Shown here piece after piece: positions 22,030 to 34,712 of a stretch of DNA of 64,000 nt. The position numbers and the translations under genes were made by a program. The notes below the pieces were generated by a model. The model saw only the letters and a list, made by a program, of their open reading frames with translations. It was not told the origin of the DNA and searched no databases. The stretch comes from Acanthosoma haemorrhoidale (Eukaryota; Arthropoda; Insecta; Hemiptera; Acanthosomatidae): NCBI GenBank assembly GCA_930367205.1, contig OV884009.1, forward strand, positions 117,875,454-117,939,453, in the 5' to 3' direction. Each line of letters opens with the position of its first letter. Position 1 is the first letter of the stretch.

Positions 22030-23300
22030 ATCTGAAGTTTCGTCATTATTTAATTCTAATAATTGGTCTATAAGGGCCTCGTATCCTGACGTATTGTCTT
22101 CTGGTATGTGTAAATTTACTTCTATGTCTTCTAATGCGTTTATTTCATTTCGTCTGGATAAGCAGTCCGCTACTGATGATTTGTTTTCCCCGAAATGTGT
22201 TTAATTTCAAACTCAAATTCTTAAAGCTTCCAAATGCACTTCATGATTCTACTTTTTTACGTTTTCATTTTTCATAGTAAATACCCACGTTAGTGGTTTG
22301 TGGTCTGTAAGTAATAAAAATTTTGTTCCGTATAGGTAGGGTTTAAAATGTTAGGTAAAGTATACTATAGATAATAGTTCTTTTTCTATTGCACTATAGT
22401 TTTCTTCAGTTTTTGATAGTACTCTCGAAGCAAATGCTTTCGTATTTTCTCTGTTATCTATTATTTGACTGAGTACTGCACCTATAGCTTGATTACTTGC
22501 GTCTGTTGTTATAATAAATTGTTTGTTCCAGTCAGGGTATGCTAGAATCGGTGTGTTAGTCATTTGTTTAATTAAGTAATGGAAACTATCCTCAAATTCC
22601 TTGGATTTGTAATTTTTTGAGTTAATGGCTGCGCTAAGAGGTCTAGTTATTTTCGCGTAGTTCTTTATAAATTTCCTATAATATCCCGTCATTCCTAAAA
22701 ATCGTCTAACGGATTTCTCGTCATTGGGTTGTTTAAATTCTGTAATAGTTTTCATTTTATTTGGGTCCGTTTTTAACCCGTTTTGTGTCACTATATAACC
22801 TAAAAATTTTAGTTCCGTTTTAAAAAATTCTGTTTTGTCTAATTGTATACTTAAATTGTTTTTCTTTAATGTTTGTAGAACCCTTTCGATATCTTTCAAG
22901 TGTTCTTCCTCGTTTTTTGAATAAATTATTATATCGTCAATATACACCATGTTTCTAGGTAAATTTTCTATAGCCATGTTAATCATACGTTGAAAAGTTG
23001 GTGGTGCATTGCATAAACCAAACGGCATCCTTACGAATTCGTAATGTCCGTCGTCTGTGCTAAAAGCTGTTTTGGGCATCGATTCTTCTTACATGGGTAT
23101 TTGGTGGAAACCTGAGGTTAGATCTATTGTCGTAAAATATTTTGCTCCTTTAAGGTTATTTAGTACATCTTCTATATTTGGTAAGGGGAATTTACCATTG
23201 GTGGTTTCTGAATTAAGTTTGCGGTAGTCTATGACCATTCTCACTTTCTTAATTCCACTAGCATCCATCTTTTTCGGCACTATCCATTATAAGGTGAATT
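22030..23300 (-). pseudogene. G3 reverse transcriptase - RNase H
   Basis: Two open minus-strand frames, 23,089-23,280 (RMVIDYRKLNSETTNGKFPL) and 22,351-23,079, form nearly the whole RT. The palm has MPFGLCNAPPTFQRMI and the catalytic MVYIDDIIIYSKN near 22,913-22,955. The thumb and connection have KFLGYIVTQNGLKTDP and FLGMTGYYRKFIKNYAKITR, and RNase H begins with FIITTDASNQAIGAVLSQ. After a stop the RNase H continues (LLLTDHKPLTWVF, SSVADCLSRRNE) to about 22,140. A stop at 23,088 and a break near 22,350 inactivate it. Confidence 0.9.
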
Positions 23301-23507
23301 GCTTTTTCTGATTATTCCATCCCTTAACAATTTTTGTACTTCATCTTTTATCTGACTTTTGAATTGCTCGGGGACCTATAATTTCTTGTATAAATTGGGT
23401 CATTGTTTTTTGTATTTATTCGGTGCTTTATTAAATTAGTTGCTTGGAGTTTCTCGTTTTCCCTTTTTATTATCTCCCCATTATTTGAAATTATTTTTAT
23501 TAAGTTA

Positions 23508-23966
23508 TTAGATAAGTATGTCGGTAAGTGTTCCGTTCTTTATTTCCTCCTCGTTATCCATTAGGTTTATTTCATTTTTTGAATCTTTAAATCTGAATTT
23601 ATTGTTTCCGATAACTATGTGATTTTCCGTACAATTTATATTCATCTTTAAATCCTTCATTGTTTCAAAACCTAATAGGATATCGAATCTATTAGAAAAT
23701 GGATAAACTAAGAATTCGATTATTTGGTCTATACCTAATGCATTTTTGATATTGACCTTGACACTTGAATTACCGTCGTCGTAACCCGTGGGCGTTTTGA
23801 TAGAAAATTCTTTTTTTATTAATGTAAAGTTATGTTTTTTTACTATGTCTGGGTGTATATAGTTTTTTGTCGCACCCATATCTATCAACCACTTGTTATT
23901 CTTAAAATCTATTATGTACGGTAAGTCATTTGTATAATGCAGTTCTTCGCATTGTTTATTCACCAT
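23508..23966 (-). pseudogene. G3 aspartic protease
   Basis: An open minus-strand frame of 152 codons carries the active-site loop as WLIDMGATKNYI near 23,860-23,900. The canonical loop is Asp-Thr/Ser-Gly, so the residue after Asp is Met here. FDILLGFETMKDLKMNINC is the second conserved strand. The frame then leads into an acidic linker toward RT. The Met substitution suggests loss of activity or a sequence change after insertion. Confidence 0.8.
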
Positions 23967-23999
23967 ATTTTGTTTATTATTTCCTAATTTCTTTTCCGA

Positions 24000-24539
24000 G
24001 TATGTTTGGTCTATTTTATTTTCCGAGTATGTTTGGTCTCTATTTTCCGGGTACGTTTGGTCTCTTTTATTCTTATTTTCTAAAATTGGTCCTGCTCCTC
24101 TAAAGGAGGTGGATTGTTTTATTATTTTATTATTATTTAAGATTGGTCCTGCTCCTATAAGGGAGGTGGATTATTTTATTATTATTTAAGATTGGTCCTG
24201 CTCCTATAAGGGAGGTGGATTGTTTTGTTATTTTATGATTATTTAAATTGTTATTATTGACTAGCCTTTTATTGTTATTTAAAATATTATTATTTAAAAT
24301 TGTTCCTTCTCCTCTAAGGGAGGCGGATCGGTTTGTATTTGTCCCGAGTCTAAAAAATGGTTTTCCACGCGGTCTAGTCTCTCTTGTAGTTCTAGAATTA
24401 TTTTGTCCTTGTCGTTTTCAATGTGATGTGCTCTGTCATTAACGGTGCGCATCAAAACTGTCTGTGGATAAGCTTGATTAATTACCGGTTGATTATGTAC
24501 TTGATTTTGTTGCGGTTGATTAAAATAGTTATGTTGTGA

Positions 24540-24571
<32 letters not shown>

Positions 24572-25408
24572 GGGTTGCGCGTAGTTATTATTATTATGTT
24601 GGTAATTGTATCTTTGTTGTTGTTGTTGGGGTTGCGCGTAGTTATTATAATAATTATTATTATACCGTGGTTTGTATTGTTGAAAGTTAGGGTTAAAGTT
24701 ATTGCCTTTATATCCCTGGTAATTGTTATGTGGTCTTTGTCGGTATTGTTATTGTGATTTATTAAATTGTTTATTATTATAGTGCTGTCTCGGTTTTTCT
24801 TCTGTCGCGTCTTTATTAAATATTTGGTTCCCGTATATTTGTTCTACCACGAATGAGGCTTTCCTTAAAATATTGTACACGTCATTTAAAGTTGTGTATC
24901 GTATGTGTTGTAGAAATATTGCTACGGTCGGGTGTAAGTTCTTAACTGCTTCCTGACTAATGTCATTGTCATAGCGCTCGATTTGTTGGTCTTTCTCTCG
25001 TATTTCATTGTCCGTATAAATTCTCGAGTATAGGTCGCATCTTTTTTGCTGTAATCGTTCGATGTATTCGATTGGGTTTTCATTGTGTCGGAGTTTTGTG
25101 TTGGAGATTTCTCGAGCTAATTGGCAAATTGATCGATTGTCCTGGTAGTGTCGTCTAAGAAATTCGAGTAGGTCTATTACGGAGTTAAATTGTTTGTCAA
25201 ATGTCGCGATTTTAGCGTGACCTTCTAATTTGGTTTTAGCACACATAAGAATAAGTTCTTCATTTCTTACTAGATTCGGGTTATCAGCTTGACAAAATCT
25301 AGATAGTAAGTAAGTTACGTTGTTAATGTATAATATAAGGTTTTCCGTTTTCCCATTATAAATTGGAATGAATGTGCAATCACTGTTTTTGATTTTTTTG
25401 AGTTCCAT
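24000..25408 (-). pseudogene. G3 gag
   Basis: An open frame at 24,749-25,408 (219 codons) encodes a helical capsid: KTKLEGHAKIATFDKQFNSV, then CQLAREISNTKLRHNENPIE and YIERLQQKRCDLYSRI, a layout typical of Gypsy-type Gag. Downstream (24,750-24,000) the sequence is low complexity, rich in Asn/Gln codons (many TTATTATT and TTGTTGTTG runs on the plus strand), with a tandemly repeated GGTCCTGCTCCT-type block at 24,090-24,320. It probably encoded a disordered Gag tail. Confidence 0.8.
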
Positions 25409-25736
25409 TTCTATTTCGTTGTTATTAATGTTTCTAATCGAGTTAAGTCTGTCTACTAAATAAAAAAATAAAAATTAATTTAATACAAGGTTGTTTTCAC
25501 CTGGTGTAGAGTTCTTCGTCCTAAGAGGTTCCTTCTAAGGTTTCTTACAGCTCTGTTGGTTGCCAATGTTTGTTGACCTGAGCGTAGGATATTTGAAAAT
25601 ATCGGCAGTTCCTCTTCTGAAGTCGGTTTGTTGAGCCCTTGCCCCACAGTGACGTCCTTCTTGTAGAGTGAAGACGGTTGAGTTCTATGGATTATCGATA
25701 ATTGAAATAAAATCTCGGTTGTCTGAAATGCCCTTA

Positions 25737-25756
25737 GGTCCCTGTTTGGGCGCCAA
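25737..25756 (-). other. G3 primer-binding site, tRNA-Lys-like
   Basis: The minus strand reads TGGCGCCCAAACAGGGAC directly after the 5' LTR. It differs by one base from the well-known TGGCGCCCGAACAGGGAC site that pairs with the 3' end of tRNA-Lys3 in retroviruses. Confidence 0.75.
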
Positions 25757-26110
25757 TTAAAGCAACTATAAAGCAGTAGATCTTTTTATAAAGAACTTTA
25801 TTTGATTTACACTACGCTAAGTTGAAATAAAATATTAAATGGCTAAGCTACTAAATGAATGTACTCAATGGAATCACAGAAGGGGATTGCTTATCTCTAA
25901 GCGAGGAGCTCATATATAGGATAGGAAAGGACAGTGGTCAGCATTATGATAAGGAATCTGATATCGGGCTGAGTCAGCACTTAACTATATAAAAACCTTT
26001 TACAATAAACCTTCAAACAAAACAATGTATAATATGATAATACATACAAGTGGTAGGTGGCTTTCGGAACCGGGGTTCAATAATTATTATTCTCTCTCAT
26101 ACCAAAGGTC
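25757..26110 (-). repeat. G3 5' LTR (approximate outer edge)
   Basis: Reading from right to left on the minus strand, a TATATATGAGC TATA-like box is near 25,905-25,920, and an AATAAAG polyadenylation-type signal is near 25,795-25,802. The LTR ends AATT at the primer site. The outer edge is placed by eye near 26,110, since no second LTR is present to align. Confidence 0.6.
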
Positions 26111-26184
26111 CAACGGGATATACTTAAGTTAAATAGTATAGTATTAGAATATTTCCTTTTTATTCACATCTCTGCTTGTAATGA

Positions 26185-27160
26185 AGTGTTTGGTATGTAA
26201 TATAATTCATTTTAAGTTTTCAAATTTTTTCCCTTCTATTTTATTAATAATATTATATTTATAGACTGTTCCAGAACCCATTTTGGTTAGCATTATTCTG
26301 TCTTACATTATTAGTGCATTGGGATGTACTCCGGATATACATTGTATATTTTTTGTTATATATGGTGTGTATTTTTTTCGAATATGCATACCGTCACTCA
26401 CAAATTTGTTCACACCATTATAATTAATGCATTTTGATAATTTATATCATGAACTGGATCAAGAAGAAAAATAATGCCTGTTTTTTTTCAAAATGTTTAA
26501 TAGTCTAAATATTATTAAAATCGAAAAAAATATTAGTTCAGATTTATTCATTATTTATTAAAATAATTATCAAATTTATTCATCTGAACAATCTATGAAT
26601 GTTGTAAGTAGAAACATAATCATTTTTTTTCTTAATTTTCCACTATTATAAAAGATATACCCGATAAAAAAGATAATAAAAAAAAATGTAGGATTTGTTG
26701 TTAAAACTGAACAAAACTCAGCAATAGAATCTTCACTCACAAAACATAAATAATTTAATTAGACCACCTTTTAGTATAAAGAAATAACCACATTAAGGGG
26801 TCTGGTATTAAAATTTTGTTTACTAAAAGGTTGATAAACTTGTCCATGTTGTAGTTTGGCTGGTTTAATAAATACTGCTTTTTTGACAGTGTATGTAAGC
26901 ATTAAAAATATTTCATTGTTGTGATCGAATTTGGAAGTCACTGTATATATTGGCTATTCTACCGGTAAAGATATTCTAAATGTACCTTATGATTTGGGAT
27001 TCAGCCTAAAGGTTTTGATGACCAACACCTTGTGACTTAAGTTAACTTGTTATGTTTAGTTCCTTACCTCTATCCCATTAGCGAGATCTGGTGCCTCTAC
27101 CCTTTTCAGTTTATTAAGTTGGTTCGATTACCCTCGTGCACCGTTATTGTGACATCAAGT
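26185..27160 (-). repeat. Inverted-repeat family, left arm (interrupted)
   Basis: 26,185-26,345 and 26,990-27,160 are, in reverse complement, the two ends of the segment 29,395-29,770. Shared blocks include TTTATTAATAATATTATATTT, ATTATTCTGTC, TTCAGCCTAAAGGTTTTGAT, CATTAG.GA.ATCTGGT and TTCAGTTTATT. The left arm carries about 650 bp of extra AT-rich sequence in the middle, with no feature I recognise. A third, diverged copy is at 59,880-60,070. Confidence 0.75.
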
Positions 27161-27189
27161 AGATCATACACTTTAAGATCCTCAGTGCA

Positions 27190-28300
27190 GCCTTCATTAA
27201 CCTCATTGGAAATAGTCGGCACTGTCACATTTTATTAATTTATCTTATTTAGCAGTGATTAACTAAGACATGACATATGAACTCTGAGACAATAGTTTGA
27301 TTCAGCAACACAGTAAAAATTGGTCATCAAGCAAGTATAAAAAAGTTTATTCATAATCACATTTAATTAGAAATGAGAAAGGGACTGTGGCTAGGTAAGA
27401 AGGCAGTTTGATAATCACTTTTGTGAAAAGCTGGAATAAACTATTTGCAAGATCACAAGTATCCTCATTAATAACCGCAGCCCTAAAAAAAACCAAACGC
27501 CACAGTTGAGAACCTTTGCACTACATGTTTTGACTCTATTAACCTACTCAACATGAAAAAATACTAAATTCATTATTAAGTAATTTGATTTTTCACCCTT
27601 CATTATTTTTTATGTGCTAGCTTTTATTTTCAAATGATACAACTATGCAAATATATTTGATCTACTTTTAAAGCTTTAACCTTAAAAAAATTGTTACAGA
27701 ATTTTAGTGACAATTTTAATGATTTATTTTTATTATATCTGCAAACAGGACTCAATCAATCAAAATCAAAGTCAATTGTTTTATCGCAAAAACGACTTTA
27801 TTGGCTGATTTATTGATTTTTTTTGTAATAATAGTCCACTGACATTGAATTGATTTGGAGGAGGAAATCTTTGATTTGATATGTTACTTAATATTATAAT
27901 AAAATAAGTATTTTTGTTATTACAAGTAATTGACAAATAACTGACCATTCATTAGTTTTCATAAGATTGCTTTCATGCTTAGTATATCTCTGGGGATCAT
28001 GTGAAACTTACATTAAAAAAATTATCCCACTTAATGAAACTGAGGATGCAAAAAAACAGTGAATAAACATTTGATGGCAGTTTCAATGACAATGATCTAA
28101 TTATAGTCCAGTTAAACCCAAATAAACACGTCTAACTCTTTAATTTTATATTCTACTCCCTATGATAGAAAAATATTTATTTTTGATTACTAATTAATTT
28201 AATAATTACAGTTCACGATTATGCATGGAATTTGTTTTGGAAGCATTGCTGTACCATAAAATGCACCTGTCACGAAGATTTTCATGTCTCTAAAAAAAAA
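27190..28300. other. AT-rich, no supported feature
   Basis: Long A/T runs with no open frame above background, no repeat shared with the rest of the window and no splice-supported exon. I see nothing in it. Confidence 0.5.
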
Positions 28301-28309
28301 AAATGAGTT

Positions 28310-28650
<341 letters not shown>

Positions 28651-29394
28651 TAGACAACGCTTGCAGAATGAAAGTTGTATATATATATTTACAGATCTGT
28701 AATTACGTCTCGAGTAATTAAAGATAAAGTACTACATTTCATAGTAACTCAAACTCTAGTATTTTACCGATACTTTTACATTCACCAAATATTAAAATTA
28801 ATTCTATTTGGTTAGTCTGGTTTGTTTTCCAGAAATAACTTTAAGAATAGTATGATAATTGGAGCTATTATAACTCACGATGTATTGCTCATCTTGAATG
28901 CTTATATATCTTAACATTCAATTTAACATTTCATTAGGTTTTTATGTGTTTCAAATTAATTTTATTCATTTAGAGGATTTTGGTAGCCTCTGTAAAGACA
29001 TTGTTTAATTTTAATTTCAATAGATTTTAGACTCATATGCTCAAGTTGTTATAACACAAGGTAATTTTCTTAACAATTATCTCTCTATTTCTTTTCTCTA
29101 TGTTATTAGTTATGTATTTCAATGGTCACTTTCAGTGTATTATGTATAATAAAGTAATGTTCATGTTATATTCGGACTTCTGCAAAAACTTATTAGAATT
29201 AGCTTGAGTTGCCATAACAGAAAGCTTTAATTACTTATATTACAATTTGATTACAAAATATATGAATTTGATCATTAAACTGTAACCCAACTTACAAGAG
29301 TAACAGACACTATTTCAACTTCAATTTAAGTTAAGTAAAGTTAAAGTACACGTGTTTGATCCTTATTGATGGGAAGAAATATATTCTGAGTACG

Positions 29395-29770
29395 GCATCA
29401 GGGCATCATTTGTAAGCTTATAAAAGCCAAGGCATCAGAGTAATCGAACTAACACAATAAACTGAAATGGGTTCGGGTACCAGATCCCACTAATGGGATT
29501 GTGCTAAGGAACTGATCTCGAAAATTCACTTCATTCACAAGGGGTTGGACATCAAAACCTTTAGGCTGAACCAAAGCCGTAAGGTTGACAGAGAATGTGT
29601 TTGACCAGTCGAATATTCAATATTTATGTAAATCCCAATGCGACAGAATAATGGTAAGTAAAACTTGGTTCCGGAACACCCCATAAATATAATATTATTA
29701 ATAAAATTGAAGGGTAAACAGATGAATCTTTAAAGTGAATTAAATTACATACAAAACTATAGTTACATTT
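29395..29770 (+). repeat. Inverted-repeat family, right arm
   Basis: This is the uninterrupted copy of the family described at 26,185-27,160, in opposite orientation, with arms about 2.2 kb apart. It contains CACAATAAACTGAAATGGG and CGACAGAATAATGGTAAG. The second motif recurs in the third copy at 60,040-60,060. No coding capacity is visible. Confidence 0.75.
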
Positions 29771-30239
29771 ATTTCTACTAGTCACAAACTGTCTACTGCA
29801 CCTTACTTTATGTTATCCGAATTCCCTCTGCCACGTCAGTCACCACCCCCAACCAGTTTTTTTGTTTTTCTGTTCTTTTTAATCGTCCTTTTTCGCTAAA
29901 AACTGTTTATATTTTTCCTTATTATGTCAGTTCGTCCGTGATTATGTTTACATATACATTAATTTCATACTATTTACTTTTTTGTAGAATATCGTCGTTC
30001 CTATAGAGTCTTACCACTGGTCATAGTGTGTATCTTCCAACAATGGTTTTAACCATAGAATGACTGAGTTTTAACCACTTGTCACATGAATTCCCAACCC
30101 CTACCTCCCCTTTACGATTCACGATCCCCTTCGTATTCTACCTAAAACATTTTCTATATTATTGCTATCTCCAAAATATGGCTTGAACCCTATATTCCTT
30201 CTTCATCTGTCTCCCTCCCTCACTACAACTTTTCCCGCC

Positions 30240-31990
30240 ATGATTGGGTTGGCCGGTAAGGCTACCTACAGCTTTGTGTGTGCATAACAGCCTTAATACA
30301 CGAATCCTCTACCTAACCCCTACCCCCCCCCTCATCCAAACATCCACACATTGAGTTTCTTGTCGTCGAGATTACCTGCAACTGCCTTCCCATCCTATTG
30401 GTGTAGTTTAGCGTGTTCCACAGTTGCCCTTTGAGCCAACTTTTGAGTCAACCCTCTACTATTTTATTCCTCTCCACCTACTCCAATATTATCATCTTCG
30501 ATGACTTAAATTCCAAATTCATATTGGATTCCTACGACAAACGCTACCTAGAGGATCTGTTCTTTTCGCTTGATCTCTTCACTTTTCCTTTTACTCCTTC
30601 TCACCACACATCTAAGTCTGTTACTAAGTCTGGATATTCACATTATTGACTCAAATCTTCTTTCCTTCTTTCAACTACCCGTTGTTTTCCTTTATTCTCA
30701 TTACCCAATCCGACATTTCGTATAATATCCAAATCGTATAGCATAATAAATTAACATAACCTTCCACAATCTGGACAGCTTTGCCCCCAAAAATATTCCC
30801 CCGGATTTTGAGGCCCTGGATAGGCATACTTTTTTTCTACTGCTCTACATGTTGTATCCTTATTGGGTATTTTATTTATATTATTATTTTTTATTTATAT
30901 TATGCATGAGAAGAGACTTTCAAGAATGGTCTTTGTCTGTGACTGCTCTGGCGCTTCCTCCCCAACATGATTTCCAGTTTTACCTGGTATCACTAAACTC
31001 ATATTATTTATCTGCCTATTAAACCATTTCACCATCTCCATCATCATATAGTTCTTGCGTGCCCACATTAGATGGCAATGATTTTAATTATGCCTCTCCC
31101 ACAGACCTTATAACCTCTACAATGAGGTTAGCCCACTAACGCTACTGGTCCTGACGGAATTCCTGTTAAGTTAATAGAATAATTATCCAGCCTTTTCTTC
31201 GCCATTTATACTTACTTCACCATAAACCATAATTTATACTTCACCATATTTTTTTCCCTTCAAAACCCTTTCTTTCGAGCAGTTATCCCTTTCTTTTTAG
31301 TTGTTAGAAAAACGGTCTCCCTAAATCTGTTCATCATTGTCACCATCACCTTTACACTGACGACTTCTAAATCTATTTATCGTCCCACCCCCCTTCTGAT
31401 TTATTTGATGCGTTCACCAAGATCCTTGTAGACTTAGGAGGACCAATGCCTGTGTAAACTAAGGTTAACCACGGTGAAAACTCAGACAATTGTGATAAGC
31501 TCCGGTTTCTTCCTCAATCCTTTGGCAATTTTCCTACCTAGGGATTGACCAAAGCCTCTCCTGAATGAACACATCTTTCAAATTGTCCATCGGTCAGTAG
31601 TTGCCCTTTAACTATTTAATTGCTCTCGCCATGTCCCCCCACCACCCTACACGTAAACTCCTGTATCCTTTCTCATATTCCTTCACTTTGACTATTGCTG
31701 TATTTTGTACGGGAGTCTCAGGGATAAGTTGAAGCCAATCATGACTTGGATATGTCTTTATGACTCTGCGGTGCTCCCATGCTTCCTACCTCTAAGCTGA
31801 GATAGGGTGGCTCTTCCCCCTTTTCCATGGACAATATTTTCTCGAGGAATTTCTTTTTCAAGCCATCAATTCTCACCACCCTTATATCACCGTTATATAC
31901 AATATTCTACCCGTCAGTTCTTTATATTTGCGCGGTATGAATTGGTCATCTGAACACTATTGTTATTAATAGAGGTCTTTGTCCCAGAAT
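30240..31990 (+). mobile_element. LINE-B copy 1, degraded non-LTR retrotransposon
   Basis: It is homologous in order to 36,580-37,770, both starting with a GTGTGCATAACAGCCT block and a poly-C run. Coding traces are an endonuclease piece (NIIIFDDLNSKF, 30,480-30,530; GDLN becomes DDLN), RT fingers (NATGPDGIPVKLIE, about 31,140-31,180) and the RT catalytic stretch HHLYTDDF near 31,345-31,370, followed after a stop by IYL. The HLY-x-DD-x-x-IYL style resembles CR1/L2-group RTs more than the FADDT of LINE-A. The region after RT (31,560-31,960) matches the fragment at 2,790-3,215. All frames are broken. Confidence 0.7.
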
Positions 31991-33247
31991 CAATTTTTGT
32001 TTCTATTCTATAAGTTATACCCGATTTACTGATGATGCTAAAAATAAAGGAATCCCATAAAAAACAATGATTGGTCAATAATTAAAGAAACAAAAATGAA
32101 GAGCCCGATACCTGATATGAAATGAGCATCCAATGCTGTAATTCGCAGATTCTAAGGAGATCTAGCAGGATTAGCCCATGCTCTCCATAGAGCTGCTACC
32201 TCTCAGCCTTCATTTCAATTTTCTATGCAGGATCACTGCCTCTTTATTCAAGTAGTCATTATTTGTTCTCATTAAGACCGGGACTACCCCAAATTCCATT
32301 GGGAACCGGCATAGTAATTAGAGAAGCCGGGAATAAAACCAGGATGTATAACCTAAGAATTTAGCTGTTAGTACGCCAGGCGGGCAAAAAAGTTAAGGAG
32401 CCTATAATTTGTTTAATAGGTAATATTATTATGTTTGATATATAATTAAAGGTGTTAAATTTATGTATTATGTGTCCAGGCTTTAGGAGGCTAGATACAA
32501 ACTGGTAAATTCCACGTCTCGCAGAAGAGTGCGAATCCAACGTTTTGTTTATTTGCGATTGATTTCAATCGTTCATTTTTTTAACCAAGTTATATTTTCG
32601 TTTAAGTGATGCTTTATAATGAGTCACAAGTAATTGTGGTATGTATAATGTGTGTATGGTATGTTGGACTTATTCATAGAATTAAAAAAAAACGTGTATG
32701 AGTTGGGACTTTATTCGACTATGATTACAAATTTTCATCAAAATTGTCATCAATCTTATGTTCATGATTTTTTCAAACCCCAGTTTACTATAGAGGGATG
32801 ATATTTTGCAAAAAAAAAAATTGACTTGATGCCCCAGAGAGAATAAAAATAAAACCACCTAATGAAAAATGATTTTACTCATTTTATTTTGTTGATAATT
32901 CAACAAAGACTATGGCGATTTTCGGTTTGTGATGTCTTTTTAGTCAATAATAAAAAAAAAATCAATAATTTATAATACACAGGTTCTCTACCTGTAATTT
33001 CTTCCATTAAGGGCACTAAATAATGAAAATTTATCTCGGTGTTGTAATAGGCAAGTTCAGATCCTTGCATATTACAACCTCTTTGTATACCGAAGTTTTA
33101 ATTTATTTTGAAATTCTTTCTTCTATCTTTATATAAATTTATTATTTATTTCTAATTTATTTTATTTTACCAACCGATTAAGTGTGATCTTGCTTCAATT
33201 ATAAAATGATATATTTATGTGTTAACAAATTATTTATTTTGTTTTAG
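31990..33247. other. No supported feature
   Basis: AT-rich with poly-A and poly-T runs. A slightly GC-richer patch at 32,100-32,400 has no recognisable coding or RNA signature. I see nothing in it. Confidence 0.5.
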
Positions 33248-33396
33248 TTGGAACCGAAGACGTCATCGAGACCAAAACCGAAGCCCCAAAAAAATGCGAG
33301 TCCGGTGATATCAAGATAGAAAGTAGCATGATATCACGGTAGATGGAGTTTACACAAGATTCAAAATTTTTCCATACCTCCTATATAATTGATAAG
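33248..33396 (+). other. Candidate spliced exon upstream of the metalloprotease
   Basis: A 149-bp segment is bounded by a strong acceptor (TTTTGTTTTAG before 33,248) and donor (AAG/GTAAGTCC at 33,396). It is less AT-rich than its surroundings. One frame stays open for 30 codons from the acceptor with an acidic/basic composition (TEDVIETKTEAPKKCES) and ends at TAG 33,338-33,340. An ATG directly after that stop stays open to the donor. It could be a 5' UTR exon of the gene whose coding starts at 38,049, or the last coding piece of an upstream gene. Confidence 0.35.
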
Positions 33397-34228
33397 GTAA
33401 GTCCCTTAGTTTTAACGTTAACTTTAACAACTATTTATATATTATTTTTTTTTTAATTTTTATAAACAAAATTAGGGATGAAACTGATTCTACTATTGAA
33501 GACTGTTTTTCATCGATTCCCATATGCTTGAAAATAACGCAGTTTGCTAATGTATAGAATCTCATAGTCCCTGAACTTTGTGATGCCTTTTGCTATATGT
33601 GCACTAAAACTTTCATGCGTTTCTTTCTTATTTGTGCTACTCGTTTTGCTTGATCATATCATTTCTCTCAAACTAAATTGTAGAATCAATAATCAGAGCA
33701 GTACTTTTTCCATTTGGGGATACCGCTATGTTATCAAATCTTACAAATCCGTTTGTTCCATTTTCCATCAGGAGACCTGCAATCGTTTTCTTGTCGTGGT
33801 GGTGGGGGGGGGGGACTCCCCTCTTAGGGTACTGAGCATGTTCGGCTGACAATGCCCAAACACATTTGCTGGAGTTTTATTCTCCCTGCCACATCTGGGA
33901 TATAGGAGTCTAATAAAGTCGTCTAAGACAATCTGTTTCATGTCCACAGACTTCAATCCCACCTAGGACATCCACGTAGATGACGTTTAATCTCATGTCA
34001 TTGGTCTATTCTGATCTCATAAGTGTATTATTTAGTTGCATTTAGTACTGTCCCTAGAGTGACGAACGCCGATTCCCTGTTAATGACACCCTGCACACTA
34101 TTTGAAGGCTGCTGCTCTTCCCAACGTTATTTTCTAAACTCCTTATCACTTCTTAGAGAATCAGCGGTGCTCTTTTCTTTGCCTTGGTTTATTGGCACAA
34201 ACAGTTACCTCCAAATTCCAGTTTAGGA
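33397..34228. other. No supported feature
   Basis: Moderately AT-rich sequence containing a poly-G run near 33,805. Short open frames have no recognisable domain. I see nothing in it. Confidence 0.5.
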
Positions 34229-34712
34229 TAATGCTCCCGCAGTTCCCTGCCATTTATTATGAAGAGGTAGATAAAATTATCACAAAATCACTTTTCTCCC
34301 TAAAAGTCAGCAAACTTTGTTTTGGAGAATTAAAGTATAAATGAAACTTTGGTTTTATGTTTTCCGTAGTCAGGATTCACTTCAGGTAGATTCAGGGGTT
34401 TGTTGTTTTGTGTCAAAGGGGTGCTCCCCATGAGCAGTGCACCACACCCAAGACTCTAGCTTGTTACTCTAGCTTCTCGTTTTTTAGCCCTGCTTCTTTG
34501 TTAAGAATGGAAATAAATTTGACACCTTAGTTCTACACCAAATACCTTCTCGATACTACTGCCGCAGTTTCCTGTCATTTATTGTGAAGAGGTAGACAAA
34601 AATATCTCAAAAGCATTTTTTTCCCTTAAAGTCAGCAAATCTTGTTTCGGAAAATTAAAGCATAGATGAAAATTTGATTTTATATTTTCTGTAGTCAGGA
34701 TTCACTTCAGAT
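34229..34712. repeat. Direct duplication, two ~155-bp copies
   Basis: 34,229-34,390 and 34,559-34,712 align along their length (CGCAGTT.CCTG.CATTTATT, GAAGAGGTAGA.AAAA, AAAGTCAGCAAA, GTAGTCAGGATTCACTTCAG). They are about 325 bp apart, with unrelated sequence between. Divergence is roughly a tenth to a fifth of positions by eye. Confidence 0.8.

Larger units (their letters stand above)
21050..26110 (-). mobile_element. G3, Ty3/Gypsy retrotransposon, best preserved copy
   Basis: On the minus strand: 5' LTR (about 26,110-25,757), tRNA-Lys-like primer site (25,756-25,737), gag (25,408-24,000), protease (23,966-23,508), RT/RNase H (23,300-22,030) and integrase N-terminal two thirds (about 21,700-21,128). 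The element is truncated after the second catalytic Asp of integrase, with no 3' LTR visible. Long frames survive (242, 219 and 152 codons), so it is younger than G1. Confidence 0.85.

Noticed and set aside
24536..24757. Leu/Val-rich plus-strand frame resembling a membrane protein
   Set aside because: It is the antisense of the Asn/Gln-rich low-complexity tail of G3 gag.
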